In this document: piece by piece, positions 17,138 to 26,571 of the stretch
Layout of the letters: each line of letters opens with the position of its first letter
Numbering within the stretch: position 1 is the stretch's first letter
Source: Cupriavidus sp. IDO
GTDB lineage: Bacteria; Pseudomonadota; Gammaproteobacteria; Burkholderiales; Burkholderiaceae
Assembly (NCBI RefSeq): GCF_000812465.1
Contig: NZ_JWMA01000010.1
Span: forward strand, 1-32,012
Length of the DNA: 32,012 nucleotides
Direction: 5' to 3'
Program-made: the position numbers and the translations under genes
Notes under the pieces: generated by a model
Databases searched by the model: none
Told to the model about the DNA's origin: nothing
What the model saw: the letters and a program-made list of their open reading frames with translations, nothing else

Positions 17138-19939
17138 ATGCCTCAGCAAACCAGAATCGAAGACAACACGCCCCGGCTGGCCGGGGGACTGCGCCTGCTG
17201 GCCGGGGTGGCCGCCATCGCCCTGGCGCTGGCACACTGGCCGGCGCTTGCCCAGTCGTATGACCTGCCGCTCGGCGATCCGGGCCAGTATGCCCGGGACG
17301 GCCAGGCACAACAGGTGGACCCCTCGTCGCGGATCGCGACCCTGACCGAGGCCGACGGCAATATCAGCTTTGCGCCCGCCGGCTCCGATGACTGGGCGGC
17401 CGCCGGCCTGAACCGGCCGATCACCACCGGCGACCGGCTCTGGGTCGACAACGGCGGCCGGGCCGAGCTGCATGCCGGCGCGGTGGCAGTCCGGCTGGGC
17501 GGCGCCACCGCCGCCAGCGTGCTGAACCTCGACGACAACGCCACCCAGATCAAGCTGACCCAGGGCACGCTGCAACTGCGCGTGCGGGCCTTGCCTCCTG
17601 ACCAGCCGGTCGAGATCGATACCCCCAACCTGGCCTTTGTCCCGCGCGAACCGGGGGATTACCGCCTCGACGTGGCGCCGGACGGCACCACCACCACCGT
17701 CACCATGCGCCACGGCAGCGCCGTCATCTACGGCGACAACCGCTCGCTGGAAATGCAGCGCGGCCAGCAGATGCGCTTTGCCGGGACCGATCTGGCAGAC
17801 GCCGGCGCCGGCGACGTTCCGCCCGGCGACGCGTTCGATCGCTGGACCGCTGCGCGTGATGCGCGCGAGGATGCGTCCCCGTCGGCGCGCTACGTGCCGC
17901 GCGAGATGACCGGCTATGTCGCGCTCGATGACTATGGCGACTGGCAGGAAGACCCCGGCTACGGGGCCGTCTGGTTCCCGCGCACGGTCGCTGCCGGCTG
18001 GGCGCCCTACAGCGCCGGGCACTGGGCCTGGATCGCACCGTGGGGCTGGACCTGGGTCGACGACGAGCCGTGGGGCTTCGCTCCCTCGCACTACGGGCGC
18101 TGGGCCTATTTCGGTACCCGCTGGGGCTGGGTGCCCGGACCGCGCGTGCCGCGGCCATGCTATGCCCCGGCGCTGGTGGGGTTTGTCGGCGGCAGCGGGC
18201 CCAACTGGAGCGTGCGCGTCGGCGGCGGTCCGGCCGTGGCCTGGTATCCGCTCGGCCCGCGTGACGCCTACCGGCCGGTCTACCGCGCCAGCCCGGCGTA
18301 TGTCACCCGCATCAACCGGGTCACGGTCAACAACGTCGTGCTCGGCAACAACGCCAGGCGCGACGTCTATCTGAACCGCAACGTGCCGGGCGCCATCACG
18401 GGGATGCCCGCGCGCAGCTTTGTCGAGGGACGGCCGGTGCCGCGGGATATGCGGAATCGGCCCGAATGGCGCAACCTGCCTGCAGGCGAGGCGCGCGGCG
18501 CGCCGCCGGTGGCGCCGGTCAAGAGCAGCCTGGTCGGCGCGGCGCCGGTGCGCCAGTTGCCGCCGCAGGCGCGGCAGGGGTTCGAGCGCCAGGCCATTGC
18601 CACCCATGCGCCCGGACGCCCGGCGCAGGACGACCTGGCCCGCCGCTTCGCGCGCGAGGGCGGCGTGGTGCCCGGTGCAGGTCCGGCGTGGCGCGGCGAA
18701 CCGGGCCCGGGGCGTACCCGGGCAGGCGCCGTGCCCGATGTGCGCATGAGCCAGGCGGCGGTCGAAGCCAGGCAGCATGGCGGACAGCCCCCCGGCCAGC
18801 GCCCCGACGGCGGCGGATTCCGGCCCCCGGGATCAGCCGGCAACGTCGGCGGTGAGCGCGGCAATCCGCAGGCGGGGCCGAACGGTGGCCCGGGCGGCCC
18901 GAATGGCGGCATTAGCGGACGCGGCTTCAGCACGCGCCCGGACCAGGCCCGCGGGCCGCAGGATGCGCAGCGCGAAATGCAGGACGCGCAGCGGCAGCAG
19001 CAACAAGCCTTGCAGCGCCAGCAGCTGGACCAGCAACGGCAGGGGCCGGACATGCAGCGGCAGCAGCAACAGGCCATGCAGCGCCAGCAAATGGAACAGC
19101 AGCGCCAGTTGCAGGATCAGCAACGGCAGGGTCAGGATGTGCAGCGCCAGCAGATGGAGCGCCAGCGCCAGATGACCGAGCCGCAGCGGCAAGGCCAGGA
19201 CATGCAGCGCCAGCAGTTCGAGCAACAGCGGCAACAACAGGAGGCGCAGCAGCAGCGCCAGCAGCAGGCCGCCCAGCGCCAGCAGCAGGACCAGCAGCGG
19301 CAGGCGCAGGAACAGCAGCGCCAAGGCCAGGACATGCAGCGTCAGCAGATGGAGCGCCAGCGGCAGATGGTCGAGCAGCAGCGCCAGGGCCAGGACATGC
19401 AGCGCCAGCAGCTCGAGCAACAGCGGCAGATGCAGGAGCAGCAGCGCCAGCAACAGGCCGTGCAGCGTCAGCAGATGGAACAGCAGCGCCAGGCGCAGGA
19501 CCAGCAGCGCCAGCAGCAGGCGATGCAGCGTCAGCAGATGGAGCAACAACGCCAGGCGCAGGAGCAGCAGCGCCAGCAGCAGGCGGCGCAGCGTCAGCAG
19601 ATGGAGCAGCAGCGCCAGGCGCAGGAGCAGCAACGCCAGCAACAGGCGGCGCAGCGTCAGCAGATGGAGCAGCAGCGTCAGCAGCAGGCCGCGCAGCGCC
19701 AGATGCAGGAGCAGCAGCGGGCCCAGGAGCAGCAACAGCGGGCCATGCAGGAACAGCAACGGGCCCAGGAGCAGCAACAGCGGGCCGTGCAGGAGCAGCA
19801 ACGCCATCAGCAGGAGCAGCAGCGCCAGATCCAGGAGCGCCAGCGCCAGCAGCAGGACCAGCAGCGGCAGCAGCAACAGCGCGCGCAGCACGGACAGCGG
19901 CAGATGGAAGCGAGTAATGGCGGGGAGCGGCACCAGTAG
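17138..19939 (+). CDS. Exported DUF6600/FecR-like protein with tryptophan-rich core and glutamine-rich repeat tail
   Basis: About 933 residues. A signal peptide (about 1-39, hydrophobic LLAGVAAIALALAHWPALA) is followed by a FecR-like beta region (about 65-230: AELHAGAVAVRLGGATAASV and similar). A tryptophan-rich block (about 270-345) contains WAPYSAGHWAWIAPWGWTW and ends in WGWVPGP. This combination is typical of the DUF6600 group of exported proteins of unknown function. Residues about 380-600 are Pro/Gly/Arg-rich and low complexity. Residues about 605-925 are almost only Gln, Arg, Met, Glu and Ala in imperfect 21-residue repeats. The start is ATG 17138, which has GGA six bases upstream and directly precedes the signal peptide; the frame is open from 16940 without signal character. 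It ends at a bidirectional terminator. Function unknown; envelope or surface location inferred. Confidence 0.85.
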   Translation: MPQQTRIEDNTPRLAGGLRLLAGVAAIALALAHWPALAQSYDLPLGDPGQYARDGQAQQVDPSSRIATLTEADGNISFAPAGSDDWAAAGLNRPITTGDRLWVDNGGRAELHAGAVAVRLGGATAASVLNLDDNATQIKLTQGTLQLRVRALPPDQPVEIDTPNLAFVPREPGDYRLDVAPDGTTTTVTMRHGSAVIYGDNRSLEMQRGQQMRFAGTDLADAGAGDVPPGDAFDRWTAARDAREDASPSARYVPREMTGYVALDDYGDWQEDPGYGAVWFPRTVAAGWAPYSAGHWAWIAPWGWTWVDDEPWGFAPSHYGRWAYFGTRWGWVPGPRVPRPCYAPALVGFVGGSGPNWSVRVGGGPAVAWYPLGPRDAYRPVYRASPAYVTRINRVTVNNVVLGNNARRDVYLNRNVPGAITGMPARSFVEGRPVPRDMRNRPEWRNLPAGEARGAPPVAPVKSSLVGAAPVRQLPPQARQGFERQAIATHAPGRPAQDDLARRFAREGGVVPGAGPAWRGEPGPGRTRAGAVPDVRMSQAAVEARQHGGQPPGQRPDGGGFRPPGSAGNVGGERGNPQAGPNGGPGGPNGGISGRGFSTRPDQARGPQDAQREMQDAQRQQQQALQRQQLDQQRQGPDMQRQQQQAMQRQQMEQQRQLQDQQRQGQDVQRQQMERQRQMTEPQRQGQDMQRQQFEQQRQQQEAQQQRQQQAAQRQQQDQQRQAQEQQRQGQDMQRQQMERQRQMVEQQRQGQDMQRQQLEQQRQMQEQQRQQQAVQRQQMEQQRQAQDQQRQQQAMQRQQMEQQRQAQEQQRQQQAAQRQQMEQQRQAQEQQRQQQAAQRQQMEQQRQQQAAQRQMQEQQRAQEQQQRAMQEQQRAQEQQQRAVQEQQRHQQEQQRQIQERQRQQQDQQRQQQQRAQHGQRQMEASNGGERHQ
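18955..19905 (+). repeat. Imperfect 63-bp tandem repeats coding a glutamine-rich tail
   Basis: CAG/CAA-rich coding repeats. The clearest units (about 19460-19680) are near-identical 63-base copies encoding QRQQMEQQRQAQEQQRQQQ plus AA. Earlier copies are more diverged, with QGQDMQRQQMERQRQM variants. The last part (about 19695-19860) shifts to a shorter EQQRAQEQQQRA(M/V)Q unit. Synonymous CAG/CAA changes between copies show the protein pattern is kept while the DNA drifts. Copy number could vary by slippage or recombination. Confidence 0.85.
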
Positions 19940-19972
19940 CGCACGGTGCTCTCTTCAGTTGTTGCCGCAAGG

Positions 19973-20009
19973 AAAAAGCCTGCCAGGCATTGTGCCTGAC
20001 AGGCTTTTT
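19973..20009. terminator. Bidirectional rho-independent terminator
   Basis: AAAAAGCCTGCCAGGCA and the nearly complementary TGCCTGACAGGCTTTTT form a long stem (one mismatch) around a short TTG-centred loop. A runs on one side and T runs on the other allow termination in both directions. It sits between the plus-strand glutamine-rich gene and the minus-strand ABC operon, which converge here. Confidence 0.9.
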
Positions 20010-20050
20010 CATTTGCCGGGACCGGGATGTATTGCCCGGCCGCCGCGCCC

Positions 20051-21223
20051 CTACTTGGCCAGCTCCGACAACCGCACCGGCGCAATCTTCCCGTTCTGCA
20101 CCCAGCCCACCACGGTATCCGCTACCGACCCACCCTTGGCATCGATGCTATCGACCTCGTTCGGGTTGACGTCCTTCGGCAGCGCCTTCATTGCGTCGGG
20201 CATCTTGGCGCGGATGGCCGTGGCGTCGCTGGTGGTGCCAGCCAGCTTCATCGCCCCGGCCAGTGTGTACACCATGGTGTAGTTCAGCGACATCTCGGTG
20301 GTGGCGTCGCGCCCATCATGCAGCTTCCTGTATTTGGCATTGAAGCTCTGCGCGGCCGGGCGGGTGTCGTTGACCAGCGGCATCACGCCGATCGAGCCTT
20401 CCAGCATGGCCAGGCCGTTGGTGACCTTGGCCATCTCGTCCATCTTGGCCTGGTCCATCACGATAAAGCCGCCCTTGAAGCCCAGTTCGCGCGCCTGCTT
20501 GACCACCAGCGCGGTCGGCTCGGACGGGCCGCCGACGAACATCACGTCCGGCTTCTCCGACATGGCGCGCGAGACCCCGCTGTAGAAGTCGGTGGCCTTG
20601 GTGTAGGACATCGGGTTGTTGCCCACCACCTTGCCGCCCGCGGCTTCCCAGGCCGGGACGAAGGCCTGCACCCATGCCTTGGCGTAGTCGTGGTCCGCCG
20701 GCGCCAGCGCCACGTTCTTGCCGAAGCGCTTCATCTGCGCCTTGACGAAGGGTTCGATATAGCCGGTGTAGGCCGGCGGGATGCGAATGGTCAGCTTGTT
20801 GCCGGCATCGGTGATGCGCGGCACGCTGGAGTAGGCCATCACCAGGAACTTCTCCTGCTCGTTGAAGGCCTGCAGCGCGAAGATGCCGCCCGAGTGTGGC
20901 ACGAAGACCGCGGGCGTCTTGTATTGCTGCACCAGCCGGCGCGCGTTGATGGCGGCTTCGGCGGGAGAGTACTTGTCGTCGAGCGCCACGACTTCCAGCT
21001 TGACCTTCTTGCCCTTGACTTCAAGGCCGGCGGCGTTGATCTCGTCCACGGCCATCTGCACGCCGGACAGCACGTTCTTGCCATACAGCGCGGCGCCGCC
21101 GGAGAGCGGACCGGTGTACCCGATCTTGACGACTTCCTGGGCCAGCGCGGCGCCCGAGGCCAGCATGGCGGCCATGGCGGTGGCGGCCAGGGGGAAGATA
21201 CGGCGGATCATCTTGCTCTGCAT
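20051..21223 (-). CDS. Periplasmic substrate-binding protein of a branched-chain-amino-acid-type ABC transporter
   Basis: A 390-residue precursor. Residues 1-24 or so are a Sec signal peptide (MIRRIFPLAATAMAAMLASG then AALA cleavage). The mature part begins EVVKIGYTGPLSGGAALYGK, followed by LSGVQMAVDEINAAG, the standard opening of the Peripla_BP_6 (LivJ/LivK-like) family. It captures a solute for the LivH-M-G-F complex encoded upstream. The binding-site residues do not show the ligand: family members bind leucine, other amino acids, amides, urea or aromatic acids. The start is ATG 21223, with AAGGAGA 7 bases upstream; the frame is open to 21262. It is last in the operon, 52 bases after livF. 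Confidence 0.93.
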   Translation of the reverse strand: MQSKMIRRIFPLAATAMAAMLASGAALAQEVVKIGYTGPLSGGAALYGKNVLSGVQMAVDEINAAGLEVKGKKVKLEVVALDDKYSPAEAAINARRLVQQYKTPAVFVPHSGGIFALQAFNEQEKFLVMAYSSVPRITDAGNKLTIRIPPAYTGYIEPFVKAQMKRFGKNVALAPADHDYAKAWVQAFVPAWEAAGGKVVGNNPMSYTKATDFYSGVSRAMSEKPDVMFVGGPSEPTALVVKQARELGFKGGFIVMDQAKMDEMAKVTNGLAMLEGSIGVMPLVNDTRPAAQSFNAKYRKLHDGRDATTEMSLNYTMVYTLAGAMKLAGTTSDATAIRAKMPDAMKALPKDVNPNEVDSIDAKGGSVADTVVGWVQNGKIAPVRLSELAK

Positions 21224-21275
21224 TCTCTGTCTCCTTGCTTGGTCTGAACTGCTGTTGTCCATCCGGTTTCCTGGC

Positions 21276-21969
21276 TCATCCGCCGATATACGCCTTGCGG
21301 ATGCCCTCGTCCTTGAGCAGCGAGTCGCGATCGCCTTCCATCACGATCCGTCCGCCTTCGATCACATACGCGCGATGCGCAATGCCCAGTGCCGCATAGG
21401 CATTCTGCTCGGCCAGCAGCACCGTGGTGCCGGCGCGGTTGATGCGCTGGATGATCTCGAACATCTGCCTGACCACCAGCGGCGCCAGGCCCAGCGAAGG
21501 CTCGTCGAGCAGCAGCGCGCGCGGGCGGCTCATCAGCGCGCGGCCCAGCGCCACCATCTGCTGCTGGCCGCCGGAGAGCGAGCCGGCGGGATCGTCCTTC
21601 TTCTGCCGCAGGATCGGGAACATCTCGTAGACCTCTTCCAGCGTGCCGCGGATGCCGGCGGCGTCGCGGCGGTGCACGTAGGCGCCCAGCGTCAGGTTCT
21701 TCTGCACGCTCATGGCCGGGAACAGCTTGCGGCCCTCGGGGCAGTGCACCAGGCCGGCCTGCACGATCTGCGACGGCTTCATGCCGGACAGCTCGCGGCC
21801 GTCAAAGCGCATGCTGCCGCCGCTGATGCGATGAATGGCGCTCATTGCCAGGAAGATCGAGCTCTTGCCGGCGCCGTTGGCGCCCAGCAGCACGACCAGC
21901 TCGCCGGCGCCGGCGTGCAGGCTGATGTTGTCGAGGGCGCGGAAGCTGCCGTACGACAGCGAGACGCGT

Positions 21970-21983
<14 letters not shown>
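21276..21983 (-). CDS. livF: LivF-type ABC transporter ATP-binding protein
   Basis: Cytoplasmic ATPase subunit, 235 residues. Walker [10 protein letters not shown] (34-42), ABC signature LSGGQ (136-140) and Walker B ALLLDEP (156-162) are intact, and the length matches LivF. The start is ATG 21983 with GGGAG 7 bases upstream, so the gene overlaps the end of livG by 14 bases. An ATG at 22007 would add eight residues inside livG. It pairs with LivG to power LivH/LivM. As LivG has a degenerate signature, the LivF signature is the only canonical one in the dimer. Confidence 0.93.
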
Positions 21984-22726
<743 letters not shown>

Positions 22727-22734
<8 letters not shown>

Positions 22735-23755
22735 TCTCGGCTCCGGCGCGGGTGTTCGGGACAGCGGATGAGGCGGCAGGCTGAGGGGCCTGCTTGCCGC
22801 GGCGTGCAGCGGCAGCCTTGCGCGCCTGCTTCTTCAGGTAAGAGCCGACGATGCCGTCCGGGAAGAAAATGATCAGCAGGATCAGCACCGGGCCGAACAC
22901 CAGCATGCGGTAGTCCTGCAGGAACTGCAGTGTCTGCGTGACCCACGGCACCAGCACGGCGCCCAGCAGCGGGCCGAACAGCGTGCCGGTGCCGCCCACC
23001 AGCATCGCCATCACCATGTCGAAGGTCAGGTCCGTGCGCGCGATGTCCGGTCCGAGGAAGCGCACCTGGCCGGCGTACAGCGCGCCGGCAAAGCCGGCAT
23101 AGCCCACCGACAGCACGAACGACAGCACCTTGGTGCGCATCAGGCTGATGCCGAGCGCTTCGGCCAGCGCATCGCTGTTGCGCACCGCCATGAAGCTGCG
23201 GCCGAGCAGCGAGCTGACGATGCGATGCATCAGGAAGGTGCCGAGCACCAGGAAGAACAGCACCAGGTAGTACTGCGCCGGCACGGAGTCGAAACTGACC
23301 GGACCGATCGCCGCCGGCACCGGAATGCCGATCAGGCCGACCGTGCCATGCGTGAGGCTTTCCCACTTCTCGATCAGCAGGTAGATGATGTAGCCGATGC
23401 ACATCGTGAAGATCGAGAAGTAATGGCCCTTCAGGCGCAGCGAGACTCTGCCCACGACGTAGCCGATCGCCATGCTGACCACGCCGGAGAGCGCGAACGC
23501 CGCCCAGAACGGCACCTGGTGGTCCACGGTGAGAATGCCCAGCGTATAGGCGCCAATCGCCATGAAGCCGCCATGCGCGAGATTGAGCTGGCCGGTGTAG
23601 CCGGTGATCAGGTTCAGGCCGAGCGTGGCGATGGCGTAGATGAATGCCAGCGTCATCACGGTCAGGTAGTAGCTGTTGGGCGTGATCAGCGGGAAGGCGA
23701 TTGCCAGCGCCAGCAGCAGCGTCCAGCCGGTTTTTCCCTGCAGTGCTTTTGTCAT
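22727..23755 (-). CDS. livM: LivM-type ABC transporter permease
   Basis: A 342-residue inner membrane permease with about eight to ten hydrophobic segments. It shows the LivM motifs LGLNLITGYTGQLNLAHGGF (near residue 45) and GRSFMAVRNSDALAEALGIS (near 185, the EAA-like cytoplasmic loop that contacts the ATPases). The basic Ala/Lys-rich tail is probably cytoplasmic. ATG 23755 has AGGAG six bases upstream and follows the livH stop after 10 bases; a longer frame to 23875 lies within livH and is rejected. Confidence 0.93.
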
Positions 23756-23765
23756 GGGTTGCTCC

Positions 23766-24629
23766 TCAGGCTGCCTTGCCGGCAAACAGGCCTTGCGGCC
23801 GGATCGACAGAATGACCACCAGCAGCACGAAGGCGATGATGTCCTTGTAGTCGGTGGAGACGTAGAAGCCGCCAAAGCTCTCGGCCATGCCGATGATCAG
23901 CCCGCCGACGATGGCGCCCGGAATGCTGCCCATGCCGCCGAGGATGATGATGACGAAGGCCTTGGTGATGACCAGGTTGCCCATGCTGGGGTAGACCAGG
24001 TTGATCGGCGCGTACAGCGTGGCGGCGATGGCTGCCAGCGCGCCGGAGATGGCGAACACCAGCAGCGTGACGCGCGTGGCATCGATGCCGACCAGCGCGG
24101 CGCCCTCGCGGTTCTGCGCCATCGCCATGATGGTGGCGCCGGTCATGGTGCGCGTGAGGAACAGGTGCAGCAGCACCATCAGCGCGAACGCCGCGCCGAT
24201 GATCAGCAGGCGCTGCAGCGGGGCGGTCAGGCCGAACAGCTCGACCATCTGCCCGTAAGGCGTTGGCATGCGGTGGAAGTCCGCGCCCCACAATGCCTGC
24301 GCGCCCGCTTCCAGGAGCAGCAGGATGCCGATGGCCGCGATCATGTCGTGCAGCTCGGGCGCATTGCGCAGCGGGTGGAAGACGAGCCGGTCTGCCAGCA
24401 AGGACAGCAGCGCCACCACGATCGCTGCACCCGCCATGGCGAGCCAGTAGTTCATGCCGAGCGACGTCATCAGGTAGTACGAGACGTAGGCGCCCGCCAT
24501 GTAGAACGCGCCGTGGGCGAAATTCGGCACATGCAGGATGCCGTAGACCAGCGTCAGGCCCAGGGCCACCAGGCTATACACGCCGCCCAGCGTCAGGCCG
24601 TTCAGGATCTGTTGGAGAAACAATGCCAC
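23766..24629 (-). CDS. livH: LivH-type ABC transporter permease
   Basis: A 287-residue inner membrane permease. It starts ALFLQQILNGLTLGGVYSLV and contains GLTLVYGILHVPNFAHGAFY, both typical of LivH, and the cytoplasmic loop MAQNREGAALVGIDATRVTL (near residue 180). It forms the membrane channel with LivM. The start is GTG 24629 with GAGGTAA shortly upstream. It is the first large gene of the operon; a possible 32-codon gene ends 104 bases before it. Confidence 0.93.
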   Translation of the reverse strand: MALFLQQILNGLTLGGVYSLVALGLTLVYGILHVPNFAHGAFYMAGAYVSYYLMTSLGMNYWLAMAGAAIVVALLSLLADRLVFHPLRNAPELHDMIAAIGILLLLEAGAQALWGADFHRMPTPYGQMVELFGLTAPLQRLLIIGAAFALMVLLHLFLTRTMTGATIMAMAQNREGAALVGIDATRVTLLVFAISGALAAIAATLYAPINLVYPSMGNLVITKAFVIIILGGMGSIPGAIVGGLIIGMAESFGGFYVSTDYKDIIAFVLLVVILSIRPQGLFAGKAA

Positions 24630-24733
24630 AGGCTTACCTCGTGCGGTTCACGAAACAAGGCACGCGCAGGGCTTGCCGGCGCGCGGATTCAAAGCGGCGG
24701 CGCGGGCGCCGCCAGTCAGGCTATCGGAGTGGG

Positions 24734-24832
24734 TCAGTGGTGCGGGAACGCCGCGCGGGAGTATCGCGGGTAGCCGGGTGAAGTCCGGTGAGCCTTGTGC
24801 TCACGGTCGAATGCCTGCTGCTCGTGTTGCAT
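24734..24832 (-). CDS. Possible 32-residue small protein upstream of livH
   Basis: A short reading frame on the same strand as the liv operon. ATG 24832 is preceded by AGGAG with a 7-base spacer, one of the best ribosome binding sites in this region. The predicted peptide begins MQHEQQAFDREHKAHRT and ends AAFPHH. It is hydrophilic, rich in His, Arg and Tyr, with no signal peptide, membrane helix or long low-complexity run. It is not similar to any family I can name. It could be a genuine small protein or a leader peptide for livH; the strong start signal is the main support. Confidence 0.45.
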   Translation of the reverse strand: MQHEQQAFDREHKAHRTSPGYPRYSRAAFPHH

Positions 24833-25373
24833 GGTTTGTCTCCTATGCGATGCGGTCTGCGCAGTTGCGCCGCGGTCCGGCCGATCGGTGGCGCCGGTGA
24901 CGTCGTGTCGTGGAAGCTGGTTCTGTTTCCCGCACGATCGTTCGTTTTCAAACGACTGTTGCATAGGCTTCGCAGGCCAGTCAAGGAAACCGTCCTGGCA
25001 TTCCGCACAGCGAAATAGCGGGGCTTGTAGGCCGGGAATATCCAGGGCACGCCTAGATGGAATCCCTAGGTTGCCCATAGCGAGACCTCGGGCTTCCGCT
25101 GGCGTACCGGTTCTGCGCCACCCGAACGAATGCCTTGACAGGCTGCAGCCAGCGTTGGCTTTGTCCGCGTCACTCTCCTTCACGGCGATGCGCAAAAATT
25201 GTCTGCCTGTCCTTCTTCGGACAAGGCGATTCCTTGATACGCTGGTGGCTGTTCGAGCCGTTTTCCTGCCTGCCGAGGTAGCCGCCAGGGTGACGCTTCT
25301 GGCACAGCAGGGGCCGGCAACTTGCGGAAATGGGCCGGACGATCTACGGGCTGGCGCGGCCGAAGGAGTCATC
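24833..25373. other. Intergenic region, divergent promoters
   Basis: About 540 bases between the minus-strand liv unit and the plus-strand membrane-protein gene. Frames that cross it lack ribosome binding sites and read as Cys/Ser/Arg-rich shadow protein, so it is treated as noncoding. It contains the palindrome at 24931-24944 and a short inverted repeat CCTAG/CTAGG at 25052-25070. No convincing -35/-10 pair was identified. Confidence 0.5.
24931..24944. promoter_or_regulatory. Operator-like 14-bp palindrome upstream of the liv unit
   Basis: CGCACGATCGTTCG is a 14-base palindrome with six of seven base pairs matching, about 100 bases upstream of the small reading frame that precedes livH. It is followed at once by CGTTT-TC-AAACG (24943-24954), a second inverted repeat. 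The size and symmetry resemble TetR-type operators, but no regulator gene lies in the window. Confidence 0.3.
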
Positions 25374-25697
25374 ATGCAAGAGCTTGCCTTTCGCACCATG
25401 CTGTACCGCTATTTTTTCTTCGGCTGGCTGTTCAGGGACGTCAGCCGGGGCGATCGGGTCGACCGCTCCGTCGCCTGGCGTTTCAACCAGGCGCATGCGC
25501 ACTGGCTGTTGACCTATATGCGGCGCTGGTTCTGGTGCGGGCTGTTCTTCTATGCCCTGGGTGCGGTGGTCGAACTGATGCTGTGCGCGCCTGGCCTGTC
25601 CGCGCTCTTCTACGTGCCCAGTGTGCTCAGCGTGCCGGTCAATGTCGTCATCGGCGCGCTCTGGCTCGGCCTGAAGGCGCTCCCCGGGCCGCTGTGA
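25374..25697 (+). CDS. Small two-helix inner membrane protein of unknown function
   Basis: A 107-residue protein not recognised beyond its architecture. ATG 25374 has AAGGAG about seven bases upstream. The N-terminal third is amphipathic and aromatic (MLYRYFFFGWLFRDVSRGDR), followed by one hydrophobic segment around 48-70 (WFWCGLFFYALGAVVELML) and another around 75-102 (SALFYVPSVLSVPVNVVIGA). It has no catalytic motif. The gene stands alone between the liv promoter region and the next plus-strand gene 49 bases on, with which it may share a transcript. A longer frame open from 24795 has no start signal and was not used. Confidence 0.6.
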   Translation: MQELAFRTMLYRYFFFGWLFRDVSRGDRVDRSVAWRFNQAHAHWLLTYMRRWFWCGLFFYALGAVVELMLCAPGLSALFYVPSVLSVPVNVVIGALWLGLKALPGPL

Positions 25698-25746
25698 GCC
25701 GACGCAGGAAGAGGCATTCGCCGTTGGCACTGAAAGGGCCAGGAAA

Positions 25747-26571
25747 ATGCAGATCGAGTTACTGATCCACGAGGGGCTTTCCAATCGGATGAAGCCCGTG
25801 CAGGCCGCGCTGGCGGCCATCGCTTTGGTCGTCTTGCCTGTTCTTTCCGCCGCGGCTCAGGATCCGAGTCCCATTCCGCCGTGCGGGGCGGATGTCTCAC
25901 CGGTCTTTCCAACCCCCGAGGAAGCGCCGGCGATTGCGAGTTGGCGAGGGGCGGAGCTCGACAGGATCCGCTGGGTTCCGCCCGCTTGCACGGGCTGGTC
26001 GGCTCCGTCGAGTTCCAGGCTCATCGTTGCCATCGCAGCAAGCTTCCGGTTCGAAGGCGATTTGCAATCGCTCCTGGCGCGCGCCGGATCGATTTCCGCG
26101 CTGCGCAATGTGCGCTATTGGTCGACGACCGAGCGGGCATGGCGCCCGCTGGCGCTCGACGCCGCAGCGCTCGCCGACAATGACCCGAAAGCCCGGCGTC
26201 CTGACTTTGCGGCATCCGAGCTGACAAAGGGCAGCCAGCACTACTATTGGATCCACGACAACCGCTCCGGCTCCGTTGTCTATCGCCTGCGCGTTCTTGA
26301 GCGAGATAAGGATCGCGTGGTACTTGCCAGGGAAAATGCTTCGCCGGTGCGCGCGTTCGCGATAACGCTGTTCGAGCCGGGCATGCTCCAGAGCGTGGAA
26401 TTCATCGAGCGGCGATCGGACGTCTGGACTTTCTATCTCCTGACGCGAATCGACCGGCGCGCAAGTGTTTTTGCCAGTGGCCATGAGGCATCCTCGGTCA
26501 ACCGGGCGATTGCCCTCTACCGGCATCTGGCAGGCATTCGAACAGACCGGGAGCCCCCCGCGGTGCCCTAG
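25747..26571 (+). CDS. Exported protein of unknown function
   Basis: A 274-residue protein, or 260 if it starts at ATG 25789. The second ATG opens a clear Sec signal peptide (MKPVQAALAAIALVVLPVLS then AAA-Q cleavage); ATG 25747 has AGGA close upstream but gives a long hydrophilic N-terminus first. The mature part starts with PIPPCGAD and contains SWRGAELDRIRWVPPACTGW, giving two cysteines that could pair in the periplasm. Later come FRFEGDLQSLLARAGSIS, RYWSTTERAWRPL and a HYYWIHDNRSG block. It resembles the DUF6675 type of exported protein in outline, but this is from memory and uncertain. No enzyme motif is visible. Confidence 0.65.
   Translation: MQIELLIHEGLSNRMKPVQAALAAIALVVLPVLSAAAQDPSPIPPCGADVSPVFPTPEEAPAIASWRGAELDRIRWVPPACTGWSAPSSSRLIVAIAASFRFEGDLQSLLARAGSISALRNVRYWSTTERAWRPLALDAAALADNDPKARRPDFAASELTKGSQHYYWIHDNRSGSVVYRLRVLERDKDRVVLARENASPVRAFAITLFEPGMLQSVEFIERRSDVWTFYLLTRIDRRASVFASGHEASSVNRAIALYRHLAGIRTDREPPAVP

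Noticed and set aside
16811..18778. 655-codon minus-strand frame opposite the DUF6600-like gene
   Set aside because: Arg/Gly/Ala/His-rich shadow of a high-GC gene; the plus strand has the signal peptide and domain motifs.
19460..19680. CRISPR-like regular repeats
   Set aside because: The 63-base units are contiguous, in frame and encode a glutamine-rich tail; there are no spacers and no cas genes.
18833..20012. Two long minus-strand frames (about 360 residues each) opposite the glutamine-rich repeats, one almost pure Leu, the other Ala/Pro/Gly-rich
   Set aside because: They are translations of the CAG/CAA repeat in other frames. CTG-rich antisense gives Leu runs automatically; there is no ribosome binding site, and they cross the bidirectional terminator or gene end.
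24795..25373. Upstream extension of the small membrane protein frame
   Set aside because: Cys/Ser/Arg-rich shadow-like translation; the internal ATG 25374 has AAGGAG and starts the hydrophobic protein.
24734..25399. 221-codon minus-strand frame containing the small peptide as its end
   Set aside because: The upstream part is Arg/Ser-rich without start signal; only the last 32 codons follow a good ribosome binding site, so just that part is proposed.
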